Counted from the stretch's first letter, positions 9,468 to 18,263 are shown. The stretch: DNA of 64,000 bases from Rossellomorea sp. AcN35-11 (GCA_030388825.1 CP128836.1:186001-250000), one strand, 5' to 3'. A program made the numbers and translations. The notes: generated from the sequence alone by a model not told the origin.

Positions 9468-9495
9468 CTCCTCTCGTAAAGAGAGGAGTTTTTTT
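9468..9495 (+). terminator. Terminator after dnaN
   Basis: A perfect stem CTCCTCTC/GAGAGGAG with loop GTAAA followed by seven T residues. It is a strong intrinsic terminator closing the primase-ssb-dnaN operon, directly before the next promoter. Confidence 0.9.
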
Positions 9496-9503
9496 ATTTT
9501 TCG

Positions 9504-9632
9504 CTTATAATATCCATCAAGCTTAACCGGTGCTAAACTAAATCACAGATAATTCAAAGCCTGGGAACCATTTTATAAACAAGTGGATTACCACCTGACT
9601 TTACATATCTCAAATAATAGGAGGAATACAAA
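9504..9632 (+). promoter_or_regulatory. Promoter with shared CTTATAATATCCATCA box and structured leader
   Basis: The 16-base sequence at 9504-9519 contains a perfect TATAAT and is repeated exactly at 34789 and 37114. The 100-base leader that follows can pair GGTG near 9530 with CACC near 9592 and forms a CCATTT/AAGTGG hairpin. Segments GCTAAAC, TTCAAAGCC and GGATTACC faintly resemble the c-di-GMP-I (GEMM) riboswitch core, but the match is too weak to call. No U-tract terminator is visible in this leader, unlike most others in the window. Confidence 0.5.
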
Positions 9633-10292
9633 ATGTCAGCATTTAAAAAGGTTGCTACAACTTCGGCATTGGTTGTAATGCTTACTGGATGTAACGTTAT
9701 GGGACCAGCACCAGAAGAAGAAATTCACAAGAACTTTGAAAACGTCGTAAAATTAGAGAGCAACTTCTCTAAACAAGATGAATCTCTAGCTGACCTCGAA
9801 GAAAGAGAGCAAGTGATTTACAACAAGCTCACTGAAATGAGCATAGAGGAACGAGATCAAATTAACAGCCTTGCAGATGACGCTATTGCTATCGCTGAAG
9901 CCAGAAAATTAAAATTAGAAGATGAAAAGACATCTATTCTTTCAGGAGAGAAAGAATTTAAAAATGTCGCTCCTCTAGTTAAAAAAATTGAAGAAGAAAA
10001 AATCAAAAAAGCAGCTGATAAAACAGTAAAAGCAATGAAGGAACGATATGATGTTTACGATGAAATCTACGACACTTACCTAAAAGGAATTGAGAACGAC
10101 ATTGAGATCTATAATCTCTTAAAATCCGATGACGTTGAACTAGAAGTATTTCAAGAGAAATCAAACAAAAGTAACGAATACTATCAAAAGGTCACTGAGT
10201 TAAATAAAGAATTTAATGAGAAAACTACTCAATTCAATGAAAATAAAGACGCATTCTATAAAGCAGCTGATTTTAAGATCAAAGAGCAATAA
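9633..10292 (+). CDS. YkyA-like cell-wall-binding lipoprotein
   Basis: A 219-residue predicted lipoprotein: signal peptide, then lipobox LTGC with the acylated Cys at position 20. The mature part is a long, highly charged helical/coiled-coil protein (EEREQVIYNKLTEMS, LADDAIAIAEARKLKLEDEK). This matches the YkyA family (putative cell-wall binding lipoproteins) of Bacillaceae in length and pattern; their molecular role is not established. An AGGAGG site precedes the ATG. It appears monocistronic, between the dnaN terminator and the pilus-operon promoter. Confidence 0.75.
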   Translation: MSAFKKVATTSALVVMLTGCNVMGPAPEEEIHKNFENVVKLESNFSKQDESLADLEEREQVIYNKLTEMSIEERDQINSLADDAIAIAEARKLKLEDEKTSILSGEKEFKNVAPLVKKIEEEKIKKAADKTVKAMKERYDVYDEIYDTYLKGIENDIEIYNLLKSDDVELEVFQEKSNKSNEYYQKVTELNKEFNEKTTQFNENKDAFYKAADFKIKEQ

Positions 10293-10436
10293 AAGAAGAG
10301 TGGTACAATAACCTTTTCTAAAAGCCAAATGGAACACTTTTTTACTAGGGCAATCGGCAAAAAAATAAATTATTTGTATACAAAGACCTAAACCGATATA
10401 TTTACAGAAAAGTTTCAAGTTGAATTGAAATTCTTG

Positions 10437-10530
10437 TATAATGAGAATTAGGAAATTTATTTACAAATACGTGACAAAGGTAAAAGGTTATGCGAAGCAC
10501 GCAAATCGATAGTCGATTTGCGTGTTTTTT
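10437..10530 (+). promoter_or_regulatory. Promoter and strong leader terminator of the type IV pilus operon
   Basis: A TATAAT box at 10437-10442 is followed by about 50 transcribed bases and then a perfect 12-bp stem. The arms are 10498-10509 and 10513-10524 with a 3-base loop, followed by six T residues. This is one of the strongest intrinsic terminators in the window, and it lies upstream of the whole 22-kb pilus operon with no other promoter before pilT. Expression must therefore depend on readthrough or antitermination. The 145 bases before the promoter hold nothing I can assign. Confidence 0.75.
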
Positions 10531-10570
10531 ATTTATTAATATTCATTACATAAGAAAGGAGGCGGTTGGC

Positions 10571-11629
10571 ATCGACATATTAAATCTTCTCAAAACCGAG
10601 AAAACAAGTGATATTCATTTAACTGAAGGAAAACTTCCCAGAGTCAGGATAAACGGCCAATTACATCCGAAAAAAGATTACAATGTGTTGGATCAGGCAG
10701 CATTATACAATGTCATCGATTGTTTAGAGGACAAGACTGTAACAAAAAAACTAGAAAACGATCGCTCCTATGATGGTTCCTTTACTCTAGAGCAAAAGAG
10801 ATTTCGCATTCATATTTATTACACCATGGGGCGTTTATCCATCTCTTTACGACCTATCTCTGAAGTCCCTGAATTTAGTTCATTAAACTTACCCGACACC
10901 ATAAAAACCTTAACGGACACAAAAGAGGGATTGATTCTTGTCACCGGAGTGACAGGCTCTGGAAAATCTTCAACCTTAGCCAGTTTGATAAATCACATAA
11001 ATCTAACCAAAAGAAAAAAGATTATCACGATCGAAGATCCAATTGAATATTTGCACGATGACAAATTATCTTTTATTGACCAAAGAGAAGTGGGTACAGA
11101 TGTACTTAGTTTTTCAAGCGCCATTCGAGATGCAATGAGGGAAGACCCGGACATCGTACTCGTAGGAGAAATGAGAGACCTAGACACAATCACTTCCGCT
11201 CTTAAATTGGCTGAAACCGGCCACTTAGTCCTTTCGACCACCCACACCCGGAACACTGCCGAAACATTCAATCGACTTGTTTCCGAGTTTTCTGGTGATT
11301 CAAAAGATAAGATCAAAGAACAACTCGCAAGCGTGGTTACTGCGGTCATATCCCAATCACTAGTACCTAACACAACCGAAGATGGACGTATACCACTCAC
11401 AGAGATCATGGTCATGAATGACGCTCTTCGTAACATGGTACGTAAAGGAGAGTCAATCAACCGCTTTAGAGATAAGCTTAAAACCATGAAAACAGAGAAT
11501 GGCAGCCAAACATTTGCTCAAAGCGTCAGCGATCACGCTAAAGAAAAGAACATTATCCTTAGCAAGGTGCTAGAATATTTGGACACCTCCACCCTAGATG
11601 AATTAGGTGTTAGGAGGGGTGGGAATTGA
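10571..11629 (+). CDS. pilT: PilT-like retraction ATPase of type IV pilus
   Basis: This secretion ATPase of the PilT/VirB11 superfamily drives pilus retraction. Features are the N-terminal PAS-like start LKTEKTSDIHLTEG, Walker A GVTGSGKSST near residue 126, Walker B-like VLVGEMRDLDTI with the PilT-type Glu-Met-Arg-Asp, and the His box STTHTRNTAETFNRLV. The start is unusual: the good AAAGGAGG site (10556-10563) is followed in frame only by AUC at 10571. The sole in-frame ATG (10490) lies upstream of the leader terminator and would add 27 residues encoded by the hairpin. I prefer the AUC start, without proof. The stop overlaps the pilB start. Confidence 0.85.
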   Translation: MDILNLLKTEKTSDIHLTEGKLPRVRINGQLHPKKDYNVLDQAALYNVIDCLEDKTVTKKLENDRSYDGSFTLEQKRFRIHIYYTMGRLSISLRPISEVPEFSSLNLPDTIKTLTDTKEGLILVTGVTGSGKSSTLASLINHINLTKRKKIITIEDPIEYLHDDKLSFIDQREVGTDVLSFSSAIRDAMREDPDIVLVGEMRDLDTITSALKLAETGHLVLSTTHTRNTAETFNRLVSEFSGDSKDKIKEQLASVVTAVISQSLVPNTTEDGRIPLTEIMVMNDALRNMVRKGESINRFRDKLKTMKTENGSQTFAQSVSDHAKEKNIILSKVLEYLDTSTLDELGVRRGGN

Positions 11630-13257
11630 AGAAATCAACTGAAGACATGTTATTAGAAGCTAAAATAATCACGCAAGAACAATTAGAAGCCGCTCAAAAT
11701 CATCCTACCAATAAATTAAAAACCCTTGAACAATCCCTCATCGAACTAGAAATGACTACAGAGAACAATATCTCAAAAACAAGAGAGCAACATGAGAATT
11801 CCGTTAACTTATCCCTATACGATATCAACTATAACTTCGTGAAAGTTGTACCTGAAAAATATTTACGATCTAATATAGTGATCCCATACTACCAGGACAA
11901 CGAGAAAGGCATTGTTTACATCGCTATGACCAGCACTTCAAATTACAGTGTCATAGATGATATTAGAAGTTTTTACGGGGCCAGAAGAGTTATCACGAAA
12001 ATAGCTGACGAGGAAAGCATATTAAATACTTTGGACGAAATTTTTAAATCATTAAACTCCTTTGATAACGAATCATTTTCCTTTGAAATTATTGATTCGG
12101 AAGAAGAGGAAGAAGAGGAAGAAGAACTACTCGATGATCAGTCACCAATCATTAAATTGGTCAATGACATCATTTCAAAAGCTATTATTAGTAACATTTC
12201 TGATATTCATATAGAGCCACAGCTTAAAAGTGATACTAGGGTGAGATTACGGTTAGATGGCGAACTTGTTGATTACACAACAGTTCCTCGTAAATGGCAC
12301 TCACAACTAATCTCCCGACTTAAGATCATGGCCAATTTGGATACTTCCAATCGATTAGAACCTCAAGATGGTGAAATCAGATTCAAATACAACAACAGGC
12401 TCATCAATTTACGCTTAAGCACATTACCTCTTATGACAAAAGAGAAGATTGTAATACGATTGCTCGGTAATGCGAGTTCTATTAAACCCCTTGAAGAGAT
12501 CGGCTTTAATGAAGAAAGCTACACTATGATCGTTGACGCATTGAATAAGAAAAAAGGGATGATTCTGGTTACAGGACCAACCGGATCAGGAAAATCCTCC
12601 ACCCTTTACTCAGCCTTGAATCGAATTAATAAATCAAACATCAACATCACCACCATTGAAGACCCGGTAGAAATCAAAATGCCAGGATTAAACCAAGTCC
12701 AAATTAATAAACGGTTAACCTTCTCGAGCGTTCTACGATCCATTCTAAGGCAAGATCCCGACGTTGTGATGTTAGGAGAGATACGCGACGCGGAAACAGC
12801 TCAAATCGCAATAAAAGCAGCTTTTACCGGACACTTGTTGCTTAGTACACTCCACACCAATGACTCTGTTAGTACCATACTAAGGCTATTGGACCTCGGA
12901 GTGGAACCGTATTTTTTAGTGGATGCTTTAACATTGGTCATCAGTCAAAGGTTAGTGAGAAGGATTTGTCCTCACTGCAAGGTAGACGATCCAGAAAATA
13001 CAGTGATTCTATCTAATATGTTAGGTGAGGAAATAGATGGATCACTCAAAAAGGGAACAGGTTGTAAGAAATGTAGCCACACAGGATATAGCGGCAGATT
13101 TGTTGTTCAAGAGGTGCTAGATGTTCAACTAATAAAAGACCACATTATCCGAGGGGATGTAACCAAATACAAAGTTGAAAAGACACTATTTAAAGATGGC
13201 CTAGAGAAAGCAAAGAAAGGCCTAACTACATTAGATGAGGTTTTACCTCTACGATGA
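11626..13257 (+). CDS. pilB: PilB-like extension ATPase of type IV pilus
   Basis: This 543-residue GspE/PilB-family ATPase powers pilus assembly. It has an N-terminal T2SSE_N/MshE-like domain (MLLEAKIITQEQLEAA), an acidic run of Glu near residue 160, DIHIEPQ, Walker A GPTGSGKSSTLY, Asp/Walker B LGEIRDAETAQIAIKAA, the His box TLHTNDSVST, and a C-terminal zinc site CPHC...CKKC. All catalytic elements are intact. It starts with TTG overlapping the pilT stop (ATTGA) behind AGGAGGGGTGGG, indicating tight coupling. With pilT and pilC it forms the standard motor set. Confidence 0.95.
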   Translation: MKKSTEDMLLEAKIITQEQLEAAQNHPTNKLKTLEQSLIELEMTTENNISKTREQHENSVNLSLYDINYNFVKVVPEKYLRSNIVIPYYQDNEKGIVYIAMTSTSNYSVIDDIRSFYGARRVITKIADEESILNTLDEIFKSLNSFDNESFSFEIIDSEEEEEEEEELLDDQSPIIKLVNDIISKAIISNISDIHIEPQLKSDTRVRLRLDGELVDYTTVPRKWHSQLISRLKIMANLDTSNRLEPQDGEIRFKYNNRLINLRLSTLPLMTKEKIVIRLLGNASSIKPLEEIGFNEESYTMIVDALNKKKGMILVTGPTGSGKSSTLYSALNRINKSNINITTIEDPVEIKMPGLNQVQINKRLTFSSVLRSILRQDPDVVMLGEIRDAETAQIAIKAAFTGHLLLSTLHTNDSVSTILRLLDLGVEPYFLVDALTLVISQRLVRRICPHCKVDDPENTVILSNMLGEEIDGSLKKGTGCKKCSHTGYSGRFVVQEVLDVQLIKDHIIRGDVTKYKVEKTLFKDGLEKAKKGLTTLDEVLPLR

Positions 13258-13267
13258 GGTGTATGAG

Positions 13268-14503
13268 ATGAAATTTAAATATAAAGCTTTTGACAAAAAC
13301 AACAAAACAGTAAGAGGCACCTTGGATGCGGATTCTGAAAAAGAAGCTTATTCCATTTTAAAAATGAAAAAGTATTCTCCAACCTCAATCCAAAAGATTA
13401 AGGATAAGACAAGCAAACAATCTAAAGGGTTTTCGAGATTAAAAGGAACAAACTCCATATCTTTAGATTTGACTAAACAAATTCCAAGTAAAGATATGAT
13501 CTTCTTGTTTAACAATCTGTACATCATGATAAAAGCAGGGGTTTCCTTACCAAAAGCCCTTGAAGTTTGTTCTATGCAATTCAAGAACGTTAAGACCTTA
13601 AAAGTCCTCAAGACTCTTGTAACTGATATCAATAACGGTAGGGATTTAAGTGAATCCATCGAAAAATCAAAAGCATTCCCTAAAATAGTCGCTCCTGTAC
13701 TGAGGTCAGGGGAAGAGTCAGGAACCATCGAGGAAAGTTTTCGATATCTAAGTGAATTCCTAAAGAGCAGGAAGGGAATCAAATCCAAAATCATCACCTC
13801 GTTGGTATATCCGGTTTTTATTTTCCTATCCATGATTGTCGCTTTATATGTGATATCCACCAAGGTTCTACCTAATATCCTGCAGCTGGTACAAGAACAG
13901 CAAGCAGAATTAGATTTCTCTACCAAAGCATTGATATGGATGTCTGAATTTTTCGGGAAGTATGGTCCCTTACCAATAATATTACTCTTCGGTTTAATCG
14001 GTACTGGTATTTATATTTTCTTTAAAACCAACAAAAATGCATTTGATAGACTATTATGCAAGATTCCCATTATGGGTTTACTTATAAAAAGAAACAGCGC
14101 AATCCAATTTGTATCTACTTTAAAAGTATTAATTTCTTCTGGATTGCCAATAGTTAAATCCCTTGAAATTGTTCATGGCATTATTGGAAACGAGTATATA
14201 AAAAGCAACATTGAAAGCGTGAAGAGGGATGTCATAAAAGGGGATAACATTTCGGATTCTTTGGACGAATCCATTTTCGGACCAATAGTAGTTAATATTT
14301 TAAGAATTGGTGAAGAATCTGGTAACTTAGAAGATTCCTTAGAATCGGTTATTTCCTACTTGAAAGAGGAGTTAGACGAGACAACCAAAAGGCTTACAGA
14401 AACAATCGTACCTTTTTCAATACTAGTCCTTTCAGTTTTAGTCGGAGTTATATTAATGGGCGTTATGAAGCCTATGCTGTCCGTTTATCAAAATTATAAC
14501 TAA
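13268..14503 (+). CDS. pilC: PilC-like inner membrane platform protein
   Basis: A GspF/PilC-family membrane protein of 411 residues with the typical MKFKYKAFDKNNKTVRGTLDADS start. It has two repeated T2SSF domains (FLFNNLYIMIKAGVSLPKALEV and IQFVSTLKVLISSGLPIVKSLEI) and three hydrophobic segments (about 175-200, 225-250 and 380-405). It couples PilB/PilT motion to pilin insertion. I use the ATG at 13268 where homology begins; the longer upstream frame starts inside pilB. The conserved GEESG turn occurs twice (SGEESGTIEESF, GEESGNLEDSL). Confidence 0.93.
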   Translation: MKFKYKAFDKNNKTVRGTLDADSEKEAYSILKMKKYSPTSIQKIKDKTSKQSKGFSRLKGTNSISLDLTKQIPSKDMIFLFNNLYIMIKAGVSLPKALEVCSMQFKNVKTLKVLKTLVTDINNGRDLSESIEKSKAFPKIVAPVLRSGEESGTIEESFRYLSEFLKSRKGIKSKIITSLVYPVFIFLSMIVALYVISTKVLPNILQLVQEQQAELDFSTKALIWMSEFFGKYGPLPIILLFGLIGTGIYIFFKTNKNAFDRLLCKIPIMGLLIKRNSAIQFVSTLKVLISSGLPIVKSLEIVHGIIGNEYIKSNIESVKRDVIKGDNISDSLDESIFGPIVVNILRIGEESGNLEDSLESVISYLKEELDETTKRLTETIVPFSILVLSVLVGVILMGVMKPMLSVYQNYN

Positions 14504-14527
14504 AAACAAAATGGAGGTATTAGTATT

Positions 14528-15076
14528 ATGCAGACAGTTTTAACAGCAAGTAAGAATTTCTTTAAAGGTGCGGTAAAGCCCCTTAAAAACAACAAAGGTT
14601 TAACACTAATGGAGCTTCTAGCAGTTATCTTGATCTTGGGTGTTATCGCAGGCATTGCAATTCCTGTCCTATCCGGTCAAGGGGAGAAGTCCCGTGTTAC
14701 AGCTCATGAATCTAACGTGGCTACAATCGAAGGCGCTGCAGAAAGATATGCCACTGAGCTAGGTTTTGATTCTGCTGTAGCTACAACCGATTTTGGTGAA
14801 ATCGTGTCAACTCATGAAATGATTACAGAGGCATATTTAAAAGATGTTCCAGAGAATCCATGGGAAGGCACCAACCACGCCGCAAAGAATTCCCTCTACT
14901 TTACTGGTAAAGATTCAAGAAACGTAGTTTATGTAGTATTAGCAGATGCTGCGCCAACTGCAGGTACTAGTGAAGTGATCACTATTGATACTGATGGAAA
15001 TGCAGTAAAATCAGCAATTTCAACTGTACTTCCTGCAGGGACTTACAACTTTGGTGGAGCAGACTTCACTTTCTAA
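14528..15076 (+). CDS. Major type IV pilin (first copy)
   Basis: A 182-residue prepilin. The leader ends in NNKG and cleavage by a prepilin peptidase would give LTLMELLAV..., with Glu at mature position 5 and a long hydrophobic N-terminal helix. The globular part contains QGEKSRVTAHESNV, a conserved VPENPWEGTN loop, and no cysteine pair. It is followed three bases after its stop by a paralog sharing the same landmarks. Position directly after pilC and the larger, Ala/Gly-rich globular domain suggest this is the main structural subunit. An AATGGAGG site precedes the start. Confidence 0.9.
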   Translation: MQTVLTASKNFFKGAVKPLKNNKGLTLMELLAVILILGVIAGIAIPVLSGQGEKSRVTAHESNVATIEGAAERYATELGFDSAVATTDFGEIVSTHEMITEAYLKDVPENPWEGTNHAAKNSLYFTGKDSRNVVYVVLADAAPTAGTSEVITIDTDGNAVKSAISTVLPAGTYNFGGADFTF

Positions 15077-15079
15077 TTT

Positions 15080-15595
15080 ATGAACTATTTAAGATTATTT
15101 AATAAGCGTATTTCAAACCAAAATGGTTTGACGTTGATGGAACTGTTGGCGGTATTACTGGTCATTTCAGTAATAACCGCTATCAGTATTTCTGTTATAA
15201 CTGGTCAAGGGGAAAAGAGTAGAGTAGCCGCTCATCAATCAAATGTAAAATCTATCATTAATGTCGTTGAGCTTTATGATTATGATAAAGGGTTCATATT
15301 TGACACCACCCGCGACTTAGGTTTGCTATCAAATAATCATGAAATTGTAGTCTCTGGGTACATCAAAGAAATACCTGAGAATCCTTGGGAAGGAACCAAT
15401 GAACCTTATGAGGATTTTCAATACTATGTCGGCCTGGACGATAGAGGAGTTTTTCACATCGTTTTGGCTGAGGATAATGGCACAAGCAAACCAGACCCCT
15501 TAAATGTTGTAGGTATTGTAAACGAGGAATCAACCATAGTCCATATGGACACGGTGATCAACCCTTCGTTCAATGTTAAATGGACATTAAATTAA
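15080..15595 (+). CDS. Type IV pilin paralog (second copy)
   Basis: A 171-residue prepilin with leader ending NQNG and mature start LTLMELLAVLLV, Glu5 present. It shares QGEKSRVAAHQSN, a YIKEIPENPWEGTNEP loop and overall layout with the preceding pilin, so the pair arose by duplication. It is more acidic and lacks the Ala-rich surface of the first copy, consistent with a minor or alternative subunit. The start is three bases after the previous stop, so translation is probably coupled; no strong separate ribosome site is visible. Confidence 0.85.
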   Translation: MNYLRLFNKRISNQNGLTLMELLAVLLVISVITAISISVITGQGEKSRVAAHQSNVKSIINVVELYDYDKGFIFDTTRDLGLLSNNHEIVVSGYIKEIPENPWEGTNEPYEDFQYYVGLDDRGVFHIVLAEDNGTSKPDPLNVVGIVNEESTIVHMDTVINPSFNVKWTLN

Positions 15596-15607
15596 GATGG
15601 TGATTTT

Positions 15608-16039
15608 ATGAATTCTATTAAATCAAATAAAGGCATGACATTGATAGAGGTTTTAACAGTACTATTTATAATGGGTATGATTCTCTTAATTTCATACCCA
15701 TTATTTAATAATACAAATGAACACTTCAGAGAACATGTTGTGGAAAATCAAATAAAGAGTATTGTTCATACTGCTATATCCGAGAGCAAGAGAACAAGTT
15801 CGTACATAGATATTAAAATTTCAACAAATAGGAACCTTTTTATTATAGAAGGTGAAAAAACATACGAAACGGATTTTTATGCTGAAGCCGACATGCATGA
15901 CGAAGGAGATAAGATAATTACGATTAACCCTAAAGGTATCATAGAAGCAGGAGCATCTTTCACCTTTACATTACAAAAGACATCTTATGAAGTTAAGATC
16001 AATACAGGAAGGGATGAAGTGACGGTGACGAAACTATGA
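15608..16039 (+). CDS. Minor pilin/pseudopilin
   Basis: A 143-residue protein starting NSIKSNKG then MTLIEVLTVLFIMGMILLISYP: a class III-type signal with Gly at -1, Met at +1 and Glu at +5. The size and the short globular domain resemble GspH/FimT or ComGD-like minor pilins, which prime pilus assembly. The last bases overlap the following gene (ATGA). I cannot assign a specific minor pilin name. Confidence 0.8.
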   Translation: MNSIKSNKGMTLIEVLTVLFIMGMILLISYPLFNNTNEHFREHVVENQIKSIVHTAISESKRTSSYIDIKISTNRNLFIIEGEKTYETDFYAEADMHDEGDKIITINPKGIIEAGASFTFTLQKTSYEVKINTGRDEVTVTKL

Positions 16040-16350
16040 ATTTATTAGAAGTTATGATCAGTGTCATTATCGTGTCCACAGTCCTTACAATTGGTGCTTA
16101 CTTATCCATAGATGGAATGAAGGTTATGGAAGACAACAATACTTTAAGAGATTTATCTTATCTAGCAGAAACCATTCGTAACGAAGCCGAGCAATCCACA
16201 GACATAACCGAAGTACAAACCAAAATCGATACCTGTATACAGGAATACGATGGTGTGACGTACACCATAGGGGATGAGGGCAATGGCCTTTTTAAAGTAT
16301 CTTTCGAAAAAGGAAGATTTCAAGAAGAATTTTTCATATACCTCAAATGA
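16036..16350 (+). CDS. Pilin-like protein lacking a leader peptide
   Basis: A 104-residue protein beginning MNLLEVMISVIIVSTVLTIGA. This aligns with a mature type IV pilin N-terminus (Glu at position 5, hydrophobic helix), but there is no basic leader and no Gly at -1. An in-frame stop lies only about 20 bases upstream, so a longer form is not encoded in this frame. It may be inserted without prepilin-peptidase cleavage, or the true start may be hidden by a sequence error. It overlaps both neighbours, consistent with coupled minor pilin genes of GspI/ComGE type. Confidence 0.7.
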   Translation: MNLLEVMISVIIVSTVLTIGAYLSIDGMKVMEDNNTLRDLSYLAETIRNEAEQSTDITEVQTKIDTCIQEYDGVTYTIGDEGNGLFKVSFEKGRFQEEFFIYLK

Positions 16351-16807
16351 AGAAGGGATGACACTTATCGAAGTTGTGTTTTCTATGACTTTTTCATTTA
16401 TTTTAATAGCTGCTATTTTAACCGTTTATAACATCAATCACTTCATATTGTTTTCAAGTTTGAATCAGACAGAGAATCGAAAAGATTTGGAACTGATTGA
16501 AAACTACCTATCCTCGGAAACCACAGAAGAGGTAACCGCCACAATAGGAAACGGAGGTAAGACTGTTACATTAACAAATACAGATACTTTGGAACTTCTG
16601 TATGATGGCAACAATTTAAAACTGAGCTTGAATGGAATCGAGAAATCGAACCTTGAAAAAGTAACGAATTTCAGTGCAACTACAGATAACGGATCCTTAT
16701 TGATTACTTTTGATTACAAGGACACAGACTTTACCGGAAGGTATACATTACTAGATAGTAGATTTGATGAGGATAAATTAGATGCGTATAGATTGGAGGG
16801 ACCTTAA
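16274..16807 (+). CDS. Minor pilin/pseudopilin, GspJ/ComGF-like position
   Basis: A 177-residue prepilin with a long leader ending SNEEG, then MTLIEVVFSMTFSFILIAAIL with Glu at +5. Starts at 16274 or 16283 are possible; AGGGG at 16269-16273 fits 16283 slightly better. It overlaps the preceding gene by about 70 bases. The globular part is rich in Thr/Asn and contains repeated LEL/LLYDGNNLKLSLNG strands typical of beta-rich minor pilins. It ends one base before the PilM-like gene starts. Confidence 0.78.
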   Translation: MRAMAFLKYLSKKEDFKKNFSYTSNEEGMTLIEVVFSMTFSFILIAAILTVYNINHFILFSSLNQTENRKDLELIENYLSSETTEEVTATIGNGGKTVTLTNTDTLELLYDGNNLKLSLNGIEKSNLEKVTNFSATTDNGSLLITFDYKDTDFTGRYTLLDSRFDEDKLDAYRLEGP

Positions 16808-17637
16808 TGAATAATATCCTATTGATACAAAAGTTAGAGAATGGAACAAGAGTGCTTTTTAGTAAATCTAAAGATGAAGAACATAAAAAAGAATTCGATG
16901 GAACAGAGCCATCGTTTTTAGCACCAGCAATTGATCAATGGTTAGCATCCCTTGGAGCAAAAAAGAAAAAACTAAAATCCTTTGTCATATTACCTTATGA
17001 AAAAGTGAAGATCCACCCAATCATTCCTTTATCGGAATTTGGAAATCCAGACAAGATGAGTTCTCCGCTATGGAGAACTTTCAACAAATCTAAAATGAAC
17101 ACCATGATTACCTTATATTTAGAAAATAAACTAGAGAAAGAAGTAGATAACTACTCCTTTGAGAATATGATCGGTGAAATCAATAATGATATGGGTGTAA
17201 CATGTGTTAGCGTAAACAAAAGTTTCATCAATCAAGAGGTAGAACTGCTTAATACTTTAGAAATCTCACTTAAAGGGATCTTAATAGAACAAGAAGCTTT
17301 ATACCATTTATGTGATACCACAGGTTTATATGGCGTTTTCAACTTTTTTAATGATAAAGAAAGAGTTGTGGGCCTACATGTGTATCAGGATGATTTCCTG
17401 GTCGGATCAAGATATCTACAAATGGACGTATATCAACACTTGGATTTGAATTTAGAGATGAATTTAATCTTAGATAGCTGCCGAGATTTTATCGGGGATA
17501 CGTCAATTGAACAATACTATGTATTGTCTGATGAAAAAGAGGACCTAGAGAAGATGAGAAACACTTTAGGAGAAAGCAACACCAAGACCATTAACGGAAA
17601 TTACCTTTCTTTATATGGTGCTTTGAAAGGGGTTTAA
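16807..17637 (+). CDS. PilM-like assembly protein (divergent)
   Basis: A 276-residue cytoplasmic protein without signal or membrane segment. The assignment is mainly positional: it lies directly before PilN-like and PilO-like genes, where PilM (an actin-like ATPase that binds the PilN N-terminus) is expected. Sequence support is modest: KLKSFVILPYEKVKIHPI near residue 65 and GLYGVFNFFNDKERVVGLHVYQDD near 180 resemble the PilM strand pattern. It is shorter than usual PilM (about 350), and I see no clear phosphate-binding loops. It may have lost ATP binding. Confidence 0.6.
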   Translation: MNNILLIQKLENGTRVLFSKSKDEEHKKEFDGTEPSFLAPAIDQWLASLGAKKKKLKSFVILPYEKVKIHPIIPLSEFGNPDKMSSPLWRTFNKSKMNTMITLYLENKLEKEVDNYSFENMIGEINNDMGVTCVSVNKSFINQEVELLNTLEISLKGILIEQEALYHLCDTTGLYGVFNFFNDKERVVGLHVYQDDFLVGSRYLQMDVYQHLDLNLEMNLILDSCRDFIGDTSIEQYYVLSDEKEDLEKMRNTLGESNTKTINGNYLSLYGALKGV

Positions 17638-17640
17638 AGC

Positions 17641-18252
17641 ATGAAAATTAACTTTCTTCCAGACGAGATAATAAGAAAATATAAAATACGCCTCCTAAAT
17701 AAATCCCTTTTTACTGTTTTCATTATCACTACATTAGGAATAGGAACATTATTGATATTAAAGCACCACGAACTGACTCAAACCGAAGCAGAGAGGCAAG
17801 CTTTAACTGAAACATTAGAAGAAAGCATATCTACCTCAAACGAGATACTAGCAGAGATAAAAAATAATGAACTATACGGTACTCTTAATGCAAATGGCAA
17901 ACTCGATATTGAAAATCTATTAGACAGCACATCTCAAAGCAATAAACTAAATTACCGGTTAGATAACCTACTTTACTATGTTTCAAATTCCACCCCACCC
18001 AAAGTATTAGTTAACAATATTAAAATCTCGGCAGATAAAATGGAGATATCAGCTCAAGCCGAGGACCTGGATTCAATGGAAAAGATGTACTTAAAATTAG
18101 ATGAAATAAGTCTAACAGAGCTTCAGGACGTTAAGGTTAACCCTTTGAACGAAGGATCAAATATGAACGTTAAAGAATCAATCTCATTTAAGCTTATTAC
18201 GGTGTTCTCAGAGCACCAAACCAACAGTAAACCAGAACAACAGGAAGAATAG
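17641..18252 (+). CDS. PilN-like inner membrane assembly protein
   Basis: A 203-residue bitopic protein: short cytoplasmic N-terminus MKINFLPDEIIRKYK carrying the INLLP-like motif that docks into PilM, one membrane helix at about 22-40 (LFTVFIITTLGIGTLLIL), a coiled-coil region, then an alpha/beta ferredoxin-like domain (VLVNNIKISADKMEISAQAE). This is the PilN layout. It starts four bases after the PilM-like gene and is followed by the PilO-like gene, the normal order pilM-pilN-pilO. Confidence 0.78.
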   Translation: MKINFLPDEIIRKYKIRLLNKSLFTVFIITTLGIGTLLILKHHELTQTEAERQALTETLEESISTSNEILAEIKNNELYGTLNANGKLDIENLLDSTSQSNKLNYRLDNLLYYVSNSTPPKVLVNNIKISADKMEISAQAEDLDSMEKMYLKLDEISLTELQDVKVNPLNEGSNMNVKESISFKLITVFSEHQTNSKPEQQEE

Positions 18253-18263
18253 GAGGTATCTAT

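Noticed and set aside
9504..9632. Firm call of a c-di-GMP-I riboswitch
   Set aside because: Only short scattered segments match, the P2 helix is weak and no tetraloop-receptor pair is clear; kept only as a low-interest finding.
10490..10570. Extended N-termini running through leader hairpins (also at 33260, 34808, 40818, 51949, 58877 and 7662)
   Set aside because: These in-frame extensions are encoded by terminator stems, are not conserved-looking, and better ribosome sites lie at the downstream starts. In-frame openness over 60-100 bases is common by chance. Only for pilT does the downstream start look odd, and that is reported separately.
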